Below are positions 25,247 to 34,200 of a stretch of 64,000 nucleotides of DNA, piece after piece. This DNA comes from Corynebacterium sp. BD556. Lineage in GTDB: Bacteria; Actinomycetota; Actinomycetes; Mycobacteriales; Mycobacteriaceae. The stretch's first letter is position 1. Each line of letters opens with the position of its first letter. Below the pieces are notes generated by a model. That model saw nothing but the letters and a program-made list of their open reading frames with translations, was not told the origin of the DNA and made no database searches. Both the position numbers and the translations under genes were made by a program. Where the stretch lies: contig NZ_CP141643.1 of assembly GCF_038452275.1 (NCBI RefSeq), positions 1,674,001 through 1,738,000 on the forward strand, read 5' to 3'.

Positions 25247-27550
25247 GTGTTTTACACGTGGGGCCACTTGGCCTACCGGGGCCGCCGGATCATTCCTGTC
25301 GTGGTCGTCGCCGTGATCCTTGTGCTGCAGGTTTTCTTCGGCTCCAAGCTGGGAGAGCGCATGTCGCAAGAGGGTTGGGAGGACCCGCACGCCGATTCGA
25401 CTACGGCAGCGCGCATCGAGGAGGAGACTTTCGGCCGGGATAACTCCGGCGATGTTATTGTGCTTGTCCACGCCCCCAACGGCCTCACCCAAGGCCCCGT
25501 CTTTGACGAGGCTAACCGGCAGATCAACGAGCTGAAACAGAAATATCCAGAGCAGATCGCGTCTGTCTCCAGCTATTTCGCCTCCCCGAACCCGCAGCAG
25601 GTCAACAGCGAAGGCACCCGCGCTTTCGCCGCCATCGCGTTGAAGGGCGACGGCGAGCAAACCCTGAAAGACTTCCGCACCATTGAGGGGGACCTGAGAG
25701 CCATCCAGTTGCCCGAGGGCGCCACCGTGGAAGTCGCCGGTGCGACAGCCGTCGCGGACGCGCTTGACGACGGCATGGCCGACGATATCGCCCGCGCCGA
25801 AAGAATCGGCTTGATCTTTGTTGCGGGTATCCTCCTGTTCGTCTTCGGCGGTGTTATCGCCGCCGCGATGCCGTTGGTGGTTGGCATCCTCTCCATCATC
25901 GGTTCATTGTCGCTTCTGTCCATTCTGGCGAGCTTCCAGCAGGTCAATGTTTTTTCCCAGTCGGTGATCACCCTGCTCGGTTTGGGCCTGGCTATTGACT
26001 ACGGGTTGTTCATGGTCTCGCGTTTCCGGGAGGAACTCGACCGCGGCAGCGACATCGAGGAAGCGGTGGCGGTGACCACCGCCACCGCCGGTAAAACTGT
26101 TTTCTTCTCAGCGCTTATGGTCGGCGTGGCCTTATCGGGCCTGATCATGTTCCCCCAGGCCTTTTTGAAATCTGTGGCCTACGGCGCAATCAGCGCGGTG
26201 GTTCTAGCTGCTGTGATCTCCGTGACCGTTCTGCCTTCCCTCTTTGGGCTGTTGGGGCGAAACATTGACAAATGGTCGGTGCGGCGAACCTCCCGCCGCG
26301 GGCGTCGGATCGAAGACACCATTTGGTATCGCATCCCGCGGTGGGCCATGCGCCGCGCCAAACTCGTCGCCGTCGGTGTTTCCCTTTTCCTTCTTGCCCT
26401 GACCATTCCGATGGTGGGCATCACCTTCGGCGGCATCAACGAAACTTACCTGCCGCCAAATCAGGAAACACGCCAAGCCCAAGACCACTTCAACGAGGCG
26501 TTTCCGGCTTTCCGCACCGACCCCGTCAAGCTTGTCGTCACCGGCGCGGACAACCAGCAGCTTGTCGACGTCGTCTTGCAAACCCGCAACATCGAAGGCC
26601 TCGCCTCCCCCTTGGCACCCTCTCACCCAACGGTCGACGGAACAACCGTGCTCTCCGCACCACTCGCGGATCGCAACGGCGGGGCGGAGGTGGTCAAGCA
26701 ACTGCGCCGCATTGAAGCCCCCGCCGGAGTTGAGCTCTACGCCGCGGGCACCCCAGCCATGGAAGTCGAATCAATCGAAGCGCTCCTGGCGAAGTTGCCG
26801 TGGATGGCTCTCTACATGGTGGTAGCCACCTTCATCCTCATGGCGTTACTGTTTGGCTCCCTGTTCCTGCCCACCAAGGCCGTTATCATGAACGTGCTGG
26901 GCATCGGTGCGACCCTTGGCTTCCTCACTGCCGTTTTCGTCAACGGAGTTGGCTCTGGCCTGCTCAACTTCACCCCTGGGCCACTGATGAGCCCAGTCCT
27001 CGTGCTCATCGTCGCAATCCTTTACGGGCTATCTACAGACTACGAAGTTTTTCTCGTCTCCCGCATGGTTGAAGCCCGCGACAAAGGTAGATCCACGGAC
27101 GACGCCATCAGCTACGGCACAGCTCACACAGGCGGCATCATCACTGCCGCTGCCGCCATCATGATCGTGGTGGCGGCAGCTTTCGCCATGAGCGAGATCG
27201 TCATGATGAAATACATCGCCTTCGGCATGATCTTCTCACTGGCTTTAGACGCCACCGTGATTCGTCTTTTGCTGGTACCCGCCGTGATGCATCTTCTCCG
27301 CGAGGACAACTGGTGGGCGCCGCGTTGGGTGAAGAAAGCCTACGACACGCTAGGCGAACATTCCGCGCCTGCCCCGGTGGATCCTGGTGTTCAACAGCCC
27401 CGCACCGGCGAACTCGCGATTAGCGACATGGTCGTCGACACCACCCCCGTCCGCGGCGGCGTCTCCGTCAACGACGACGCCGAACTCGTTCCGTTTGCCG
27501 AACTCATGCGCCGAATCGAAGCTCGCAATGGCCGGGAGCTCGAAAGCTAG
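25247..27550 (+). CDS. cmpL1: MmpL-family trehalose monomycolate exporter (MmpL3/CmpL1-like)
   Basis: A 767-residue RND transporter with 12 predicted helices and two periplasmic loops (about residues 30-190 and 390-520). The proton-relay Asp-Tyr pairs are visible in LGLAIDYGLFMVSRFREE (TM4) and LYGLSTDYEVFLVSRMVEAR (TM10). A soluble C-terminal tail of about 70 residues follows, as in corynebacterial CmpL1 and MmpL3. The GTG start at 25247 has AGGAGG overlapping the preceding stop codon. It exports trehalose monomycolate, the substrate of the mycolyltransferases encoded further on. Position after trmB and the NYN gene supports CmpL1 rather than its paralogues. Confidence 0.88.
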   Translation: MFYTWGHLAYRGRRIIPVVVVAVILVLQVFFGSKLGERMSQEGWEDPHADSTTAARIEEETFGRDNSGDVIVLVHAPNGLTQGPVFDEANRQINELKQKYPEQIASVSSYFASPNPQQVNSEGTRAFAAIALKGDGEQTLKDFRTIEGDLRAIQLPEGATVEVAGATAVADALDDGMADDIARAERIGLIFVAGILLFVFGGVIAAAMPLVVGILSIIGSLSLLSILASFQQVNVFSQSVITLLGLGLAIDYGLFMVSRFREELDRGSDIEEAVAVTTATAGKTVFFSALMVGVALSGLIMFPQAFLKSVAYGAISAVVLAAVISVTVLPSLFGLLGRNIDKWSVRRTSRRGRRIEDTIWYRIPRWAMRRAKLVAVGVSLFLLALTIPMVGITFGGINETYLPPNQETRQAQDHFNEAFPAFRTDPVKLVVTGADNQQLVDVVLQTRNIEGLASPLAPSHPTVDGTTVLSAPLADRNGGAEVVKQLRRIEAPAGVELYAAGTPAMEVESIEALLAKLPWMALYMVVATFILMALLFGSLFLPTKAVIMNVLGIGATLGFLTAVFVNGVGSGLLNFTPGPLMSPVLVLIVAILYGLSTDYEVFLVSRMVEARDKGRSTDDAISYGTAHTGGIITAAAAIMIVVAAAFAMSEIVMMKYIAFGMIFSLALDATVIRLLLVPAVMHLLREDNWWAPRWVKKAYDTLGEHSAPAPVDPGVQQPRTGELAISDMVVDTTPVRGGVSVNDDAELVPFAELMRRIEARNGRELES

Positions 27551-28524
27551 TGAGAGATCTCGCCCGCTGGTTACGCTGGTTCTTTCCAGTCGCGCTGCTC
27601 ATCGGGGGCCTCATCTTGTTCCGCGGCGAAATGCCCTTCCTCGGCGAAGCCTGGCAGTCACTTCGCCGTGCCTCCCCGATACCTGTCGCTGCCTCCGTTG
27701 CGTTCGCCTTCGCGTCGATTACCGCAATGGCCGCTACTATGCAGGTTCTTCTGAACATTCAAGGTCGCATCACTAGCCTTGGCCCCTGCATGTCCGTGAC
27801 TTTGGCCTCCAACGCATGGTCGACAAGTCTGCCGGGTGGCCCCGCGTGGTCCGCCTGGCTCACGTACCGAGTTCACCGCTTTTGGGGCGCCTCCACCGGC
27901 CTTAGTGGCTGGTTCATCGTTATCTCCGGGGCAATATCCACCATGTGGCTGATCCTCATCGGCATTGTTTCCGTTGTCGCCCTCGACGCGTCCTTGTCCC
28001 TCACCTCCCTGCTTTTCTCGCTCGCCTTATCCATCACGCTCGCAACCGCGCTCTACTGGGCGGCACACAACCCGCACATCATCAAACGCGGCGCTTCGCT
28101 TTTGCCCGAGCTCCTCGGCACCAAAGTCAGCAATCTCGCTGAACAGATCGCTGCGCTGCGCATGAACGCAGCCGAATTCAGCCTCACTGTCTTATTTTCC
28201 CTGCTCAATAGGCTGCTTGACGCTACCGTCCTCTTTTGCGCCGCCTGGGCCATCAGCGGGGAGCCCTCCGTTAAGGCCATCGCCCTCGCCTACACCATGA
28301 CCAAACTCGCCGGCGCCGCCCAAGTCACCCCAGGCGGCGTCGGCACTGTCGAAGCCGCCACCGTCGGCGTCCTTGTCGCTTCCGGCTTCACGCTTGTCGA
28401 CGCCACCGCCACCACCGTCCTCTACCGACTCATCTCCTTCGTCCTCATCACAACCATCGGCTGGATCATCTACCTCACCCACTACGCCGGGCGCGGCTTC
28501 ATGCTCAGCGCACCGGCACGCTAG
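27550..28524 (+). CDS. Flippase-like (LPG synthase TM region / UPF0104) membrane protein
   Basis: A 324-residue protein with about eight transmembrane helices. It matches the lysylphosphatidylglycerol-synthase transmembrane (YbhN) family: the central LPGGPAWSAWLTYRVHRFWG and the late AQVTPGGVGTVEAATVGVL are the two conserved glycine-rich motifs. Members move or anchor lipids without the synthase domain. The GTG start overlaps the last base of cmpL1, so it is translationally coupled and may help trehalose-mycolate or lipid handling by the transporter. The specific substrate is not evident. Confidence 0.8.
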   Translation: MRDLARWLRWFFPVALLIGGLILFRGEMPFLGEAWQSLRRASPIPVAASVAFAFASITAMAATMQVLLNIQGRITSLGPCMSVTLASNAWSTSLPGGPAWSAWLTYRVHRFWGASTGLSGWFIVISGAISTMWLILIGIVSVVALDASLSLTSLLFSLALSITLATALYWAAHNPHIIKRGASLLPELLGTKVSNLAEQIAALRMNAAEFSLTVLFSLLNRLLDATVLFCAAWAISGEPSVKAIALAYTMTKLAGAAQVTPGGVGTVEAATVGVLVASGFTLVDATATTVLYRLISFVLITTIGWIIYLTHYAGRGFMLSAPAR

Positions 28525-28527
28525 GCT
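28522..28527 (+). promoter_or_regulatory. -10 element overlapping the flippase stop codon
   Basis: TAGGCT begins with the stop codon of the preceding gene and lies 6 nt before the ATG at 28534. It would give a leaderless transcript of the DUF3054 gene. Confidence 0.45.
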
Positions 28528-28533
28528 CGGATT

Positions 28534-28890
28534 ATGCCTCACACTAGGATCTCTAAGCCCTGCGCCAGCGCCGCCGACTTCGTCGCCATCGCCGCCTTCG
28601 CACTGCTGGCCCGCGCAGCACACCGCACCCCCGAAATGCCCTTTAACTTTTTCGGGTGGTTAGAAACATTTGTCCCCTTCGCCGTCGGGCTGACATTAGC
28701 GTGGCTCGCCCTTCGGCAAAACAAAGGCTGGGCCCTCTGGCTCATCACACTGGTGGTGGGCTTGGTCATCTGGAGCTTTTACCGCGACAAACTCCCCCAC
28801 CCGTCTTTTGTCATTGTGGCTAGCTCTATGTCTGCGCTACTCATGCTCGGCTGGCGCGGCGCCTACCGCGTGGTACTCAAGCGCCGATAG
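28534..28890 (+). CDS. DUF3054 small membrane protein
   Basis: A 118-residue protein with four hydrophobic helices. The pattern D-x-VAIAAFALLAR at the start, PFAVGLTLAWLAL in the middle and SFVIVASSMSALLMLGWRGAYR at the end matches DUF3054, an actinobacterial family of unknown role. It follows the flippase gene by 9 bp but appears to have its own leaderless promoter. A strong hairpin follows it. Confidence 0.75.
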   Translation: MPHTRISKPCASAADFVAIAAFALLARAAHRTPEMPFNFFGWLETFVPFAVGLTLAWLALRQNKGWALWLITLVVGLVIWSFYRDKLPHPSFVIVASSMSALLMLGWRGAYRVVLKRR

Positions 28891-28904
28891 TATTTTCTTG
28901 CCTC

Positions 28905-28947
28905 GCCGGGTTGTGCCGAAGTGAGGGTTGCTGCGGCACAACCCGGC
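28905..28947. terminator. Perfect 14-bp hairpin between convergent genes
   Basis: GCCGGGTTGTGCCG (28905-28918) pairs perfectly with CGGCACAACCCGGC (28934-28947). No T-run follows on either strand, so it may act as a bidirectional stop through structure alone or with Rho. Confidence 0.7.
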
Positions 28948-28956
28948 GCCGCAGCC

Positions 28957-29469
28957 TTAAGCCCCGGTCGGGATCCAATAGCGCTCCACCTTCACCCCGG
29001 CAGGGTCTAGGCGAGTGTCCTCCAGTTCGCCGCCGTGAGCGAGGATGACGCGACGGGAGGCTTCGTTGTCGTGGTCGCAGCAGACGAGGACGTGGTCCAT
29101 GCCACGCTCGGCGGCTCGGCGGATAATTTCCCCAAGCGCCCACTTGGCAACGCCCTGTCGCCGCCAAGAGGGATGAACGGAGTAGCCGATGTGGCCGTAG
29201 AACTGCTCAATCTGGGGTGTCAGGGCGTGGCGGAGGTTGATAAACCCAGCCACTTCGCCGTCGTCGACAATCCAGTAGTTAGAAGCGGTGACCCAGCCTG
29301 CGTGTTGGGGGGCGGTTTCAGCCTCGACAAGCAAGGAAACCACCTCCGGGCTGTCCGCCTCCTCGGGCGAGGCAAGGCCACAGCCGGGCGGCAACTTGCC
29401 TTCAATATCGCTAAAGGCCCGGCGGAATGATTCGTAGAGCGACGCGGAAGGCGTGCGCAGTTCCATCAA
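28957..29469 (-). CDS. GNAT-family N-acetyltransferase
   Basis: A 170-residue acetyltransferase. The acetyl-CoA loop is seen as IGYSVHPSWRRQGVAKWALGEI (Q/R-x-x-G-x-A type), preceded by the beta-4 strand GFINLRH and followed by the GMDHVLVCCDHDNEASRRVILAHGG segment. The acceptor is unknown; small-molecule and protein substrates are both possible. It is the last gene downstream of accD3 on this strand, separated by the 39-residue peptide gene. Confidence 0.8.
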   Translation of the reverse strand: MMELRTPSASLYESFRRAFSDIEGKLPPGCGLASPEEADSPEVVSLLVEAETAPQHAGWVTASNYWIVDDGEVAGFINLRHALTPQIEQFYGHIGYSVHPSWRRQGVAKWALGEIIRRAAERGMDHVLVCCDHDNEASRRVILAHGGELEDTRLDPAGVKVERYWIPTGA

Positions 29470-29472
29470 TTT

Positions 29473-29592
29473 TTAAGGGCGGGGAAAGCTCGAACCCAGG
29501 TTGTAGAGCGGGTCGCCCGACAGCAGAGCGGAAATGACCCAGATGAGGTAGTTGATGAGGTCGCCGGAGAGGTCGAGGACACTGGAGAGCAT
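29473..29592 (-). CDS. 39-residue hydrophobic peptide, porin-like in size
   Basis: A 40-codon frame on the minus strand, too short for a standard ORF cutoff. AAGAAAGG lies about 9 nt before the ATG, a good ribosome-binding site. The peptide starts MLSSVLDLSGDLINYLIWVI, a single amphipathic/hydrophobic helix with acidic residues, then SALLSGDPLYNLGSSF and a basic-proline end. It has no signal peptide. Small signal-less peptides of 30-60 residues (PorA, PorH, ProtX) are typical of the corynebacterial outer membrane and are often O-mycoloylated on Ser. That class is a suggestion only; no sequence identity to them is claimed. Confidence 0.5.
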   Translation of the reverse strand: MLSSVLDLSGDLINYLIWVISALLSGDPLYNLGSSFPRP

Positions 29593-29658
29593 AAGCGCGA
29601 GCCTTTCTTTTTTAAGTGACTGTATCTCTTTGGTTAAGCGTGCTGCCGAGAAGGAATG

Positions 29659-31200
29659 TTACAGCGGGGAGATGGTGTGCTTCTTCGGCAAATCCAATGC
29701 GTACTTGGTGGAGAGCTGGCGAAGGGCGCGTCGTAAAGCGAGCCGTGTCTGCGAAGGTTGGATCATGGAATCGATGTAGCCGCGCTCAGCAGCAACATAA
29801 GGTGAGGTCATGTTCTCGTCGTAGAAGTCCATGAACATCTTCTTCATCGCCTCACGCTGCACTGGGTCCTCCACGGCAGCAAGCTGCTTGCCCTGGATCA
29901 TCACAACAGCCGCAGCGGAGCCCATGACCGCAATCTGGGCTGTCGGCCACGCCAAGTTAATGTCGCCGGAGAGGTTCTTCGAGCCCATCACCGCGTAGGC
30001 GCCGCCGTAGGCCTTACGCACAATCAACGCAACTTTGGGAACTGTCGCTTCCACCCCAGCGAAGGCGAACTTCGCGCCACGGTGGATCAACCCCTGCCTT
30101 TCCTGTTCCACGCCCGGCAAGTAACCAGGGGTGTCCACGACAAAGACGAGGGGGATGTTGTAGGCATCGCAAATCCTCACGAAACGAGCGCCCTTGTCGG
30201 CGGCGTCCGCGTCGATGCAACCTGCGTAGTGCATCGGGTTATTCGCCACAAAGCCGACCGTTTTGCCGTCGATGCGCCCGAAGGCGCAAATCATGTTCTC
30301 GGCGTAGTTGGCTTGGATTTCAATGAGCTCGTCGTCGTCGCCAAGCTGGACCAACAGGTCGCGCATGTCGTAGCCCGCGTTGGTGTCATCGGGCATGAAG
30401 GTATCTAGCGCGGAATCGTCAAGATCCTCGTCGGCCGGCGCCCATGCCTCCGGCGCCGGGTCGAAAGCGGAGGTGGGCAGATGCGCCAACAAGTCGCGCA
30501 CGTAATCAAAGGCCTCCTCCTCGGAATCGACAACGGCGGAAATGTTGCCGGACTGCTCCTGGATGCGGGCGCCTCCCAGCTCAGCGGAGGAAATGTCCTC
30601 GCCTGTGACCTCCCGGATCACGTTGGGGCCGGTGACATACATTTCGGATTGGCCATCCACGGCCACCACGAAATCGGTGGTGACCGGGGCGTAGACGGCG
30701 CCGCCCGCCGATTTGCCCAGCATGACCGAAATTTGCGGGCACCGGCCAGAAAGCGGCAACTGGCGGCGGGCGATCTCTGAGTACATCGCCAAAGATGTCA
30801 CTGCGTCTTGGATGCGGGCGCCACCAGAATCTTGGATACCGATAACGGGGCAGCCAACTTTAATGGCCATCTCCATTACCTCGGTGACTTTGCGGCCGAA
30901 AGTGACGCCGACGGAGCCGCCGTAGACCGTTTTGTCATGCGCGTAGATCGCCACCGGACGGCCATCAACACGCCCATAGCCTGTGACCACGCCGTCGGAG
31001 TAGACGGCATCTGGGTCGCCTGGGGTGCGGGCAAGCGCGCCGATTTCAACGAAGGTTCCTTCGTCTAAAAGCGCGTCGATGCGCTCACGTGGTGTGGTAA
31101 ACCCTTCGTCGTCGCGGCGTTTGCGGGCCCGCTCAGAACCTGGGTCCTGGGCTTTTTCCAGCCGGGCGCGCAGTTCAGCGAGCTTAGAGGCTGTCGACAT
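29659..31200 (-). CDS. accD3: Acyl-CoA carboxylase beta subunit AccD3
   Basis: A 513-residue carboxyltransferase subunit. With AccD2, AccBC (biotin carrier) and AccE it carboxylates a long-chain acyl-CoA to the malonyl-type extender used by Pks13. Carboxyltransferase features are GGSVGVTFGRKVTEVMEMA, QDSGGARIQDAV, GKSAGGAVYAP (N-terminal oxyanion hole) and VVDTPGYLPGVEQE, KAYGGAYAVMGS (C-terminal oxyanion hole). The ATG at 31200 overlaps the end of pks13 by 17 bp, so fadD32, pks13 and accD3 are one operon. The frame is open 6 bp further to a TTG. Confidence 0.95.
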   Translation of the reverse strand: MSTASKLAELRARLEKAQDPGSERARKRRDDEGFTTPRERIDALLDEGTFVEIGALARTPGDPDAVYSDGVVTGYGRVDGRPVAIYAHDKTVYGGSVGVTFGRKVTEVMEMAIKVGCPVIGIQDSGGARIQDAVTSLAMYSEIARRQLPLSGRCPQISVMLGKSAGGAVYAPVTTDFVVAVDGQSEMYVTGPNVIREVTGEDISSAELGGARIQEQSGNISAVVDSEEEAFDYVRDLLAHLPTSAFDPAPEAWAPADEDLDDSALDTFMPDDTNAGYDMRDLLVQLGDDDELIEIQANYAENMICAFGRIDGKTVGFVANNPMHYAGCIDADAADKGARFVRICDAYNIPLVFVVDTPGYLPGVEQERQGLIHRGAKFAFAGVEATVPKVALIVRKAYGGAYAVMGSKNLSGDINLAWPTAQIAVMGSAAAVVMIQGKQLAAVEDPVQREAMKKMFMDFYDENMTSPYVAAERGYIDSMIQPSQTRLALRRALRQLSTKYALDLPKKHTISPL

Positions 31201-34200
31201 TATCAATCCATTCGTTTATATGCTTGCCGACGATCCCAACCGCCGGCTCGTCCACCACAGCGAGGTGATCCCCCGGCAAGTGCACGATCCTCAAATCCTC
31301 CACGATAGCGCCCCACCCGCCGTCTTCGTCAATGTGGGCGTAGGCAGGCTCAAGGATGATCGCACCCTCATGCATGCGCTCCGCCCGAAACAGCAGCACT
31401 GGAACGCCGACGCTTGCCCAACGGGCAAAGTCCAGCTTGCCCAAAATCTGGTTATCCACAAAGGAGGCGCGCTGGTGCTCCAGCACACCGGCGGCCAAAC
31501 CGTGCGCGGAGGCGTCGGTGGTGGCCAGGAACTCACCGAGCATGTTAAGCACCGCCTCCTCACCGGCTTCTTCGAGCAGATCGTAGGGCACCGGAAAATC
31601 CAGCCCGTAGGTGTCCTTGGCAAACTGGGCGTAGCGCTGCCAGCGCTTCTTCGTCTCCTCCGGGGTATCCGGGGCAGGCTCCGAGGGCTGAGTGGTATCC
31701 AGCAGCGCGATGAACGCCACTTTGTCATCACCCATCTGGTGCGCCACCTCGTAGGCTAAGGCGCCACCGAAAGACCAACCAGCCAAGACAACGGGTTTGC
31801 CGCCGGAAAGCCTCTCAATGTCGCTCAGGTAGGCCGCGGCACGCTCCTCAAGCGTTCCTTCCACACGCTCCACGCCGTAAACCGGAATGTTTTTTGCGAT
31901 GCGGCGGGTCAAAGGCTCGTAAACCGCACTGGAGCCGCCAGCGGGGTGAAAAACGAACACACTGGGCGCGTCCATGTCCTCGGTGCGCTCGCGCAGCACA
32001 CGAATGTTGCCGTCGACCGGTGTTTCGAGTCCCTCACGGACCTTGTTGGCCAGCGGTTCAAGGCTCTCGGCTGCCTGCACTTCAGCGGCAGTGACCTCGA
32101 TGCCGGAGCGATCGCTGAGGTGCGCGGCAATCTCACCGGCTTGCTCGGCGGTGATCGCCGGTAGCGGCGAGGTCACACCGGCCGCAGCAGCGCCGGTAAA
32201 TTTAGCCCAGGTGCCAAAAACCACGCGCTCGGCCGCATCGCGCGGGGCAACGCCGACGCCCTGGGGCGCAGCAGGGTTTACGGAAGCAGGCACGGCTAAA
32301 ACCTCAGCAGGTTCAGCCGCGAATTCCTCGCCGGTGCGCTGCGCAACTGCTTCTTCGACCATGCGGATCACGTCGGCCACGGAGGCGTCGCGAAGCGCCT
32401 GCACCTGCAGCGGCGGGATCTGGAAATCGTTTTCCACCCGGTTTTTAATGCGCATGCCCATCAAAGAGTCGAGGCCTAAATCGATCAGGGGCAGCTCGTC
32501 AGGAAGGTCCTCAGCGTCATAGCCCATGGATTCAGACACAATTGAGCGCAGGCGCTCGCGGACGGTTTCACCGGAGGCAGGATCCCAGCGCACCACCTCA
32601 ATTTCTGGGTCCTCACTGGCCGCAGTAACCGGACCTTCAGCGAGAGTGACTTCACGTACCCCCTGGGGGCTGCTGGGACGGCCGAAGTCCAGGGAGGTAG
32701 CGAAGCCCTCAACAACCAACTCGGTGCCGTTGTAGACCTTAATGCTGGAACCGCCGAGCGAACTCGACACAATAGTGGTCAGCTCGCCATCGGCGGGCAG
32801 ATAGCCGTGCTCCTCAGTCGCTACCACATGCGCTGCCGGGTCGATCTCCTCGGCCACAGCCTCCACCAGTTGATGCGGGCTAAACACCTGGTCGGCCTGT
32901 GTGGCGAAGGCGACGGTGTTGTCCGGCAACGTCACCTTCGCGCCGAGCAGCGAGGTGGCCGACGCCGAGGGACGCGCCTTGGTCCACAACCGGTTGCGGC
33001 GCAGCGGCGTGGCCGGGGCGGGGATGACCTTACCGGGCCCGTAAAAGCCGGTGAAGTCAACATTTTCGCCTTGCACGTAAAGTTTGGCAGCCAGATCCAT
33101 GATGGAGCTAACCTCGTCGACCTTGCGCTTGGTGGTAAAAAGCAGTTGCGCATCGGGCTTGCCCACGGAAAACGCGGTGTTCATCATTCCCATCATGGCC
33201 ACCGGGTTCGGGGCAATCTCCACCAAAGTGGTGTGGCCGGCGTTGAAGGCAGCCTCGGTGGCGTCTTGGAAAAACACCGGCTGGCGGGTCATGCGCAGGA
33301 AATAGTCAACGTCGTGCACCGTTTCGCCGGGGCGGTAGATGCGACCGCGGTCAACGGAGCTAAACAACGGTATCTGCAAAGGCTTCGGCTCAAGGCCGGC
33401 CAGTTCGGCGGCGAGATCGCCCATGATTGGGTCCAGCATGCTGGTGTGGCCGGCGCCGCGCACGTTGAGTTTGCGGGCGAATTTCTCGGCCTTTTCCAAC
33501 TCGGCGACCACAAAGTCGACGGCGGTAGCAGGCCCGCCGATGGTGGTCATTCCCGGCCCGGCGTAGACGGCGGGTTCCGCGCCGTGGGCTTGGGGGTGCT
33601 GCTCGATGAAGGCGGCGAGGTCTTCGCGGCTGAGTTCAACGACCGCCATGGCGCCTTCCTGCGGGGTACCGGCGATCATCTCCTCGCCCTCGCCCATCAG
33701 GCGGGCACGGTGGCAGGCAATGAGGATCGCGTCGCGGGCGGTGATGCCGCCTGCGGCGTAGGCTGCGCCCATCTCCCCCATGGACATGCCCATGGTCGCG
33801 GCTGGAATGATGCCGAAGGAGGCCAGAAGGTCCGTCTGCGCGATTTGGATCGCGGTGATGGTGACCTGGCCGGTCATCGTGTCGTAGGTTTGCTCGTCGT
33901 CGCGGATGATTTCGAGCATGGACCAGCCCGCCTCAAACTTGACGTATTCGTCGAGTTCTTCCATGCGCGCGGCAAACAGCGCAGATGTCTGAAGGAGCTG
34001 CTTGGCCATTTTGCGGTGCTGCGAGCCGAAGCCCGAGTAGACGAAAACGGGGCCCATCGCGTTCGGCGAGTCGGCCACGGTGATACCGGGTGCGACCTTG
34101 CCTTCGGCGACTTGCCGCAGTTTCTTCACGGCTTCCTCGGTGGTGGCGGCTTGCACAACCGCGGCGGAGCGTCCGTGGTTGCGCTTGCTTAGCGAACGGG

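Noticed and set aside
32807..34192. A 461-codon plus-strand frame opposite pks13
   Set aside because: It is antisense to the acyltransferase domain of Pks13, Gly/His/Arg-rich, with no domain and no ribosome-binding site.
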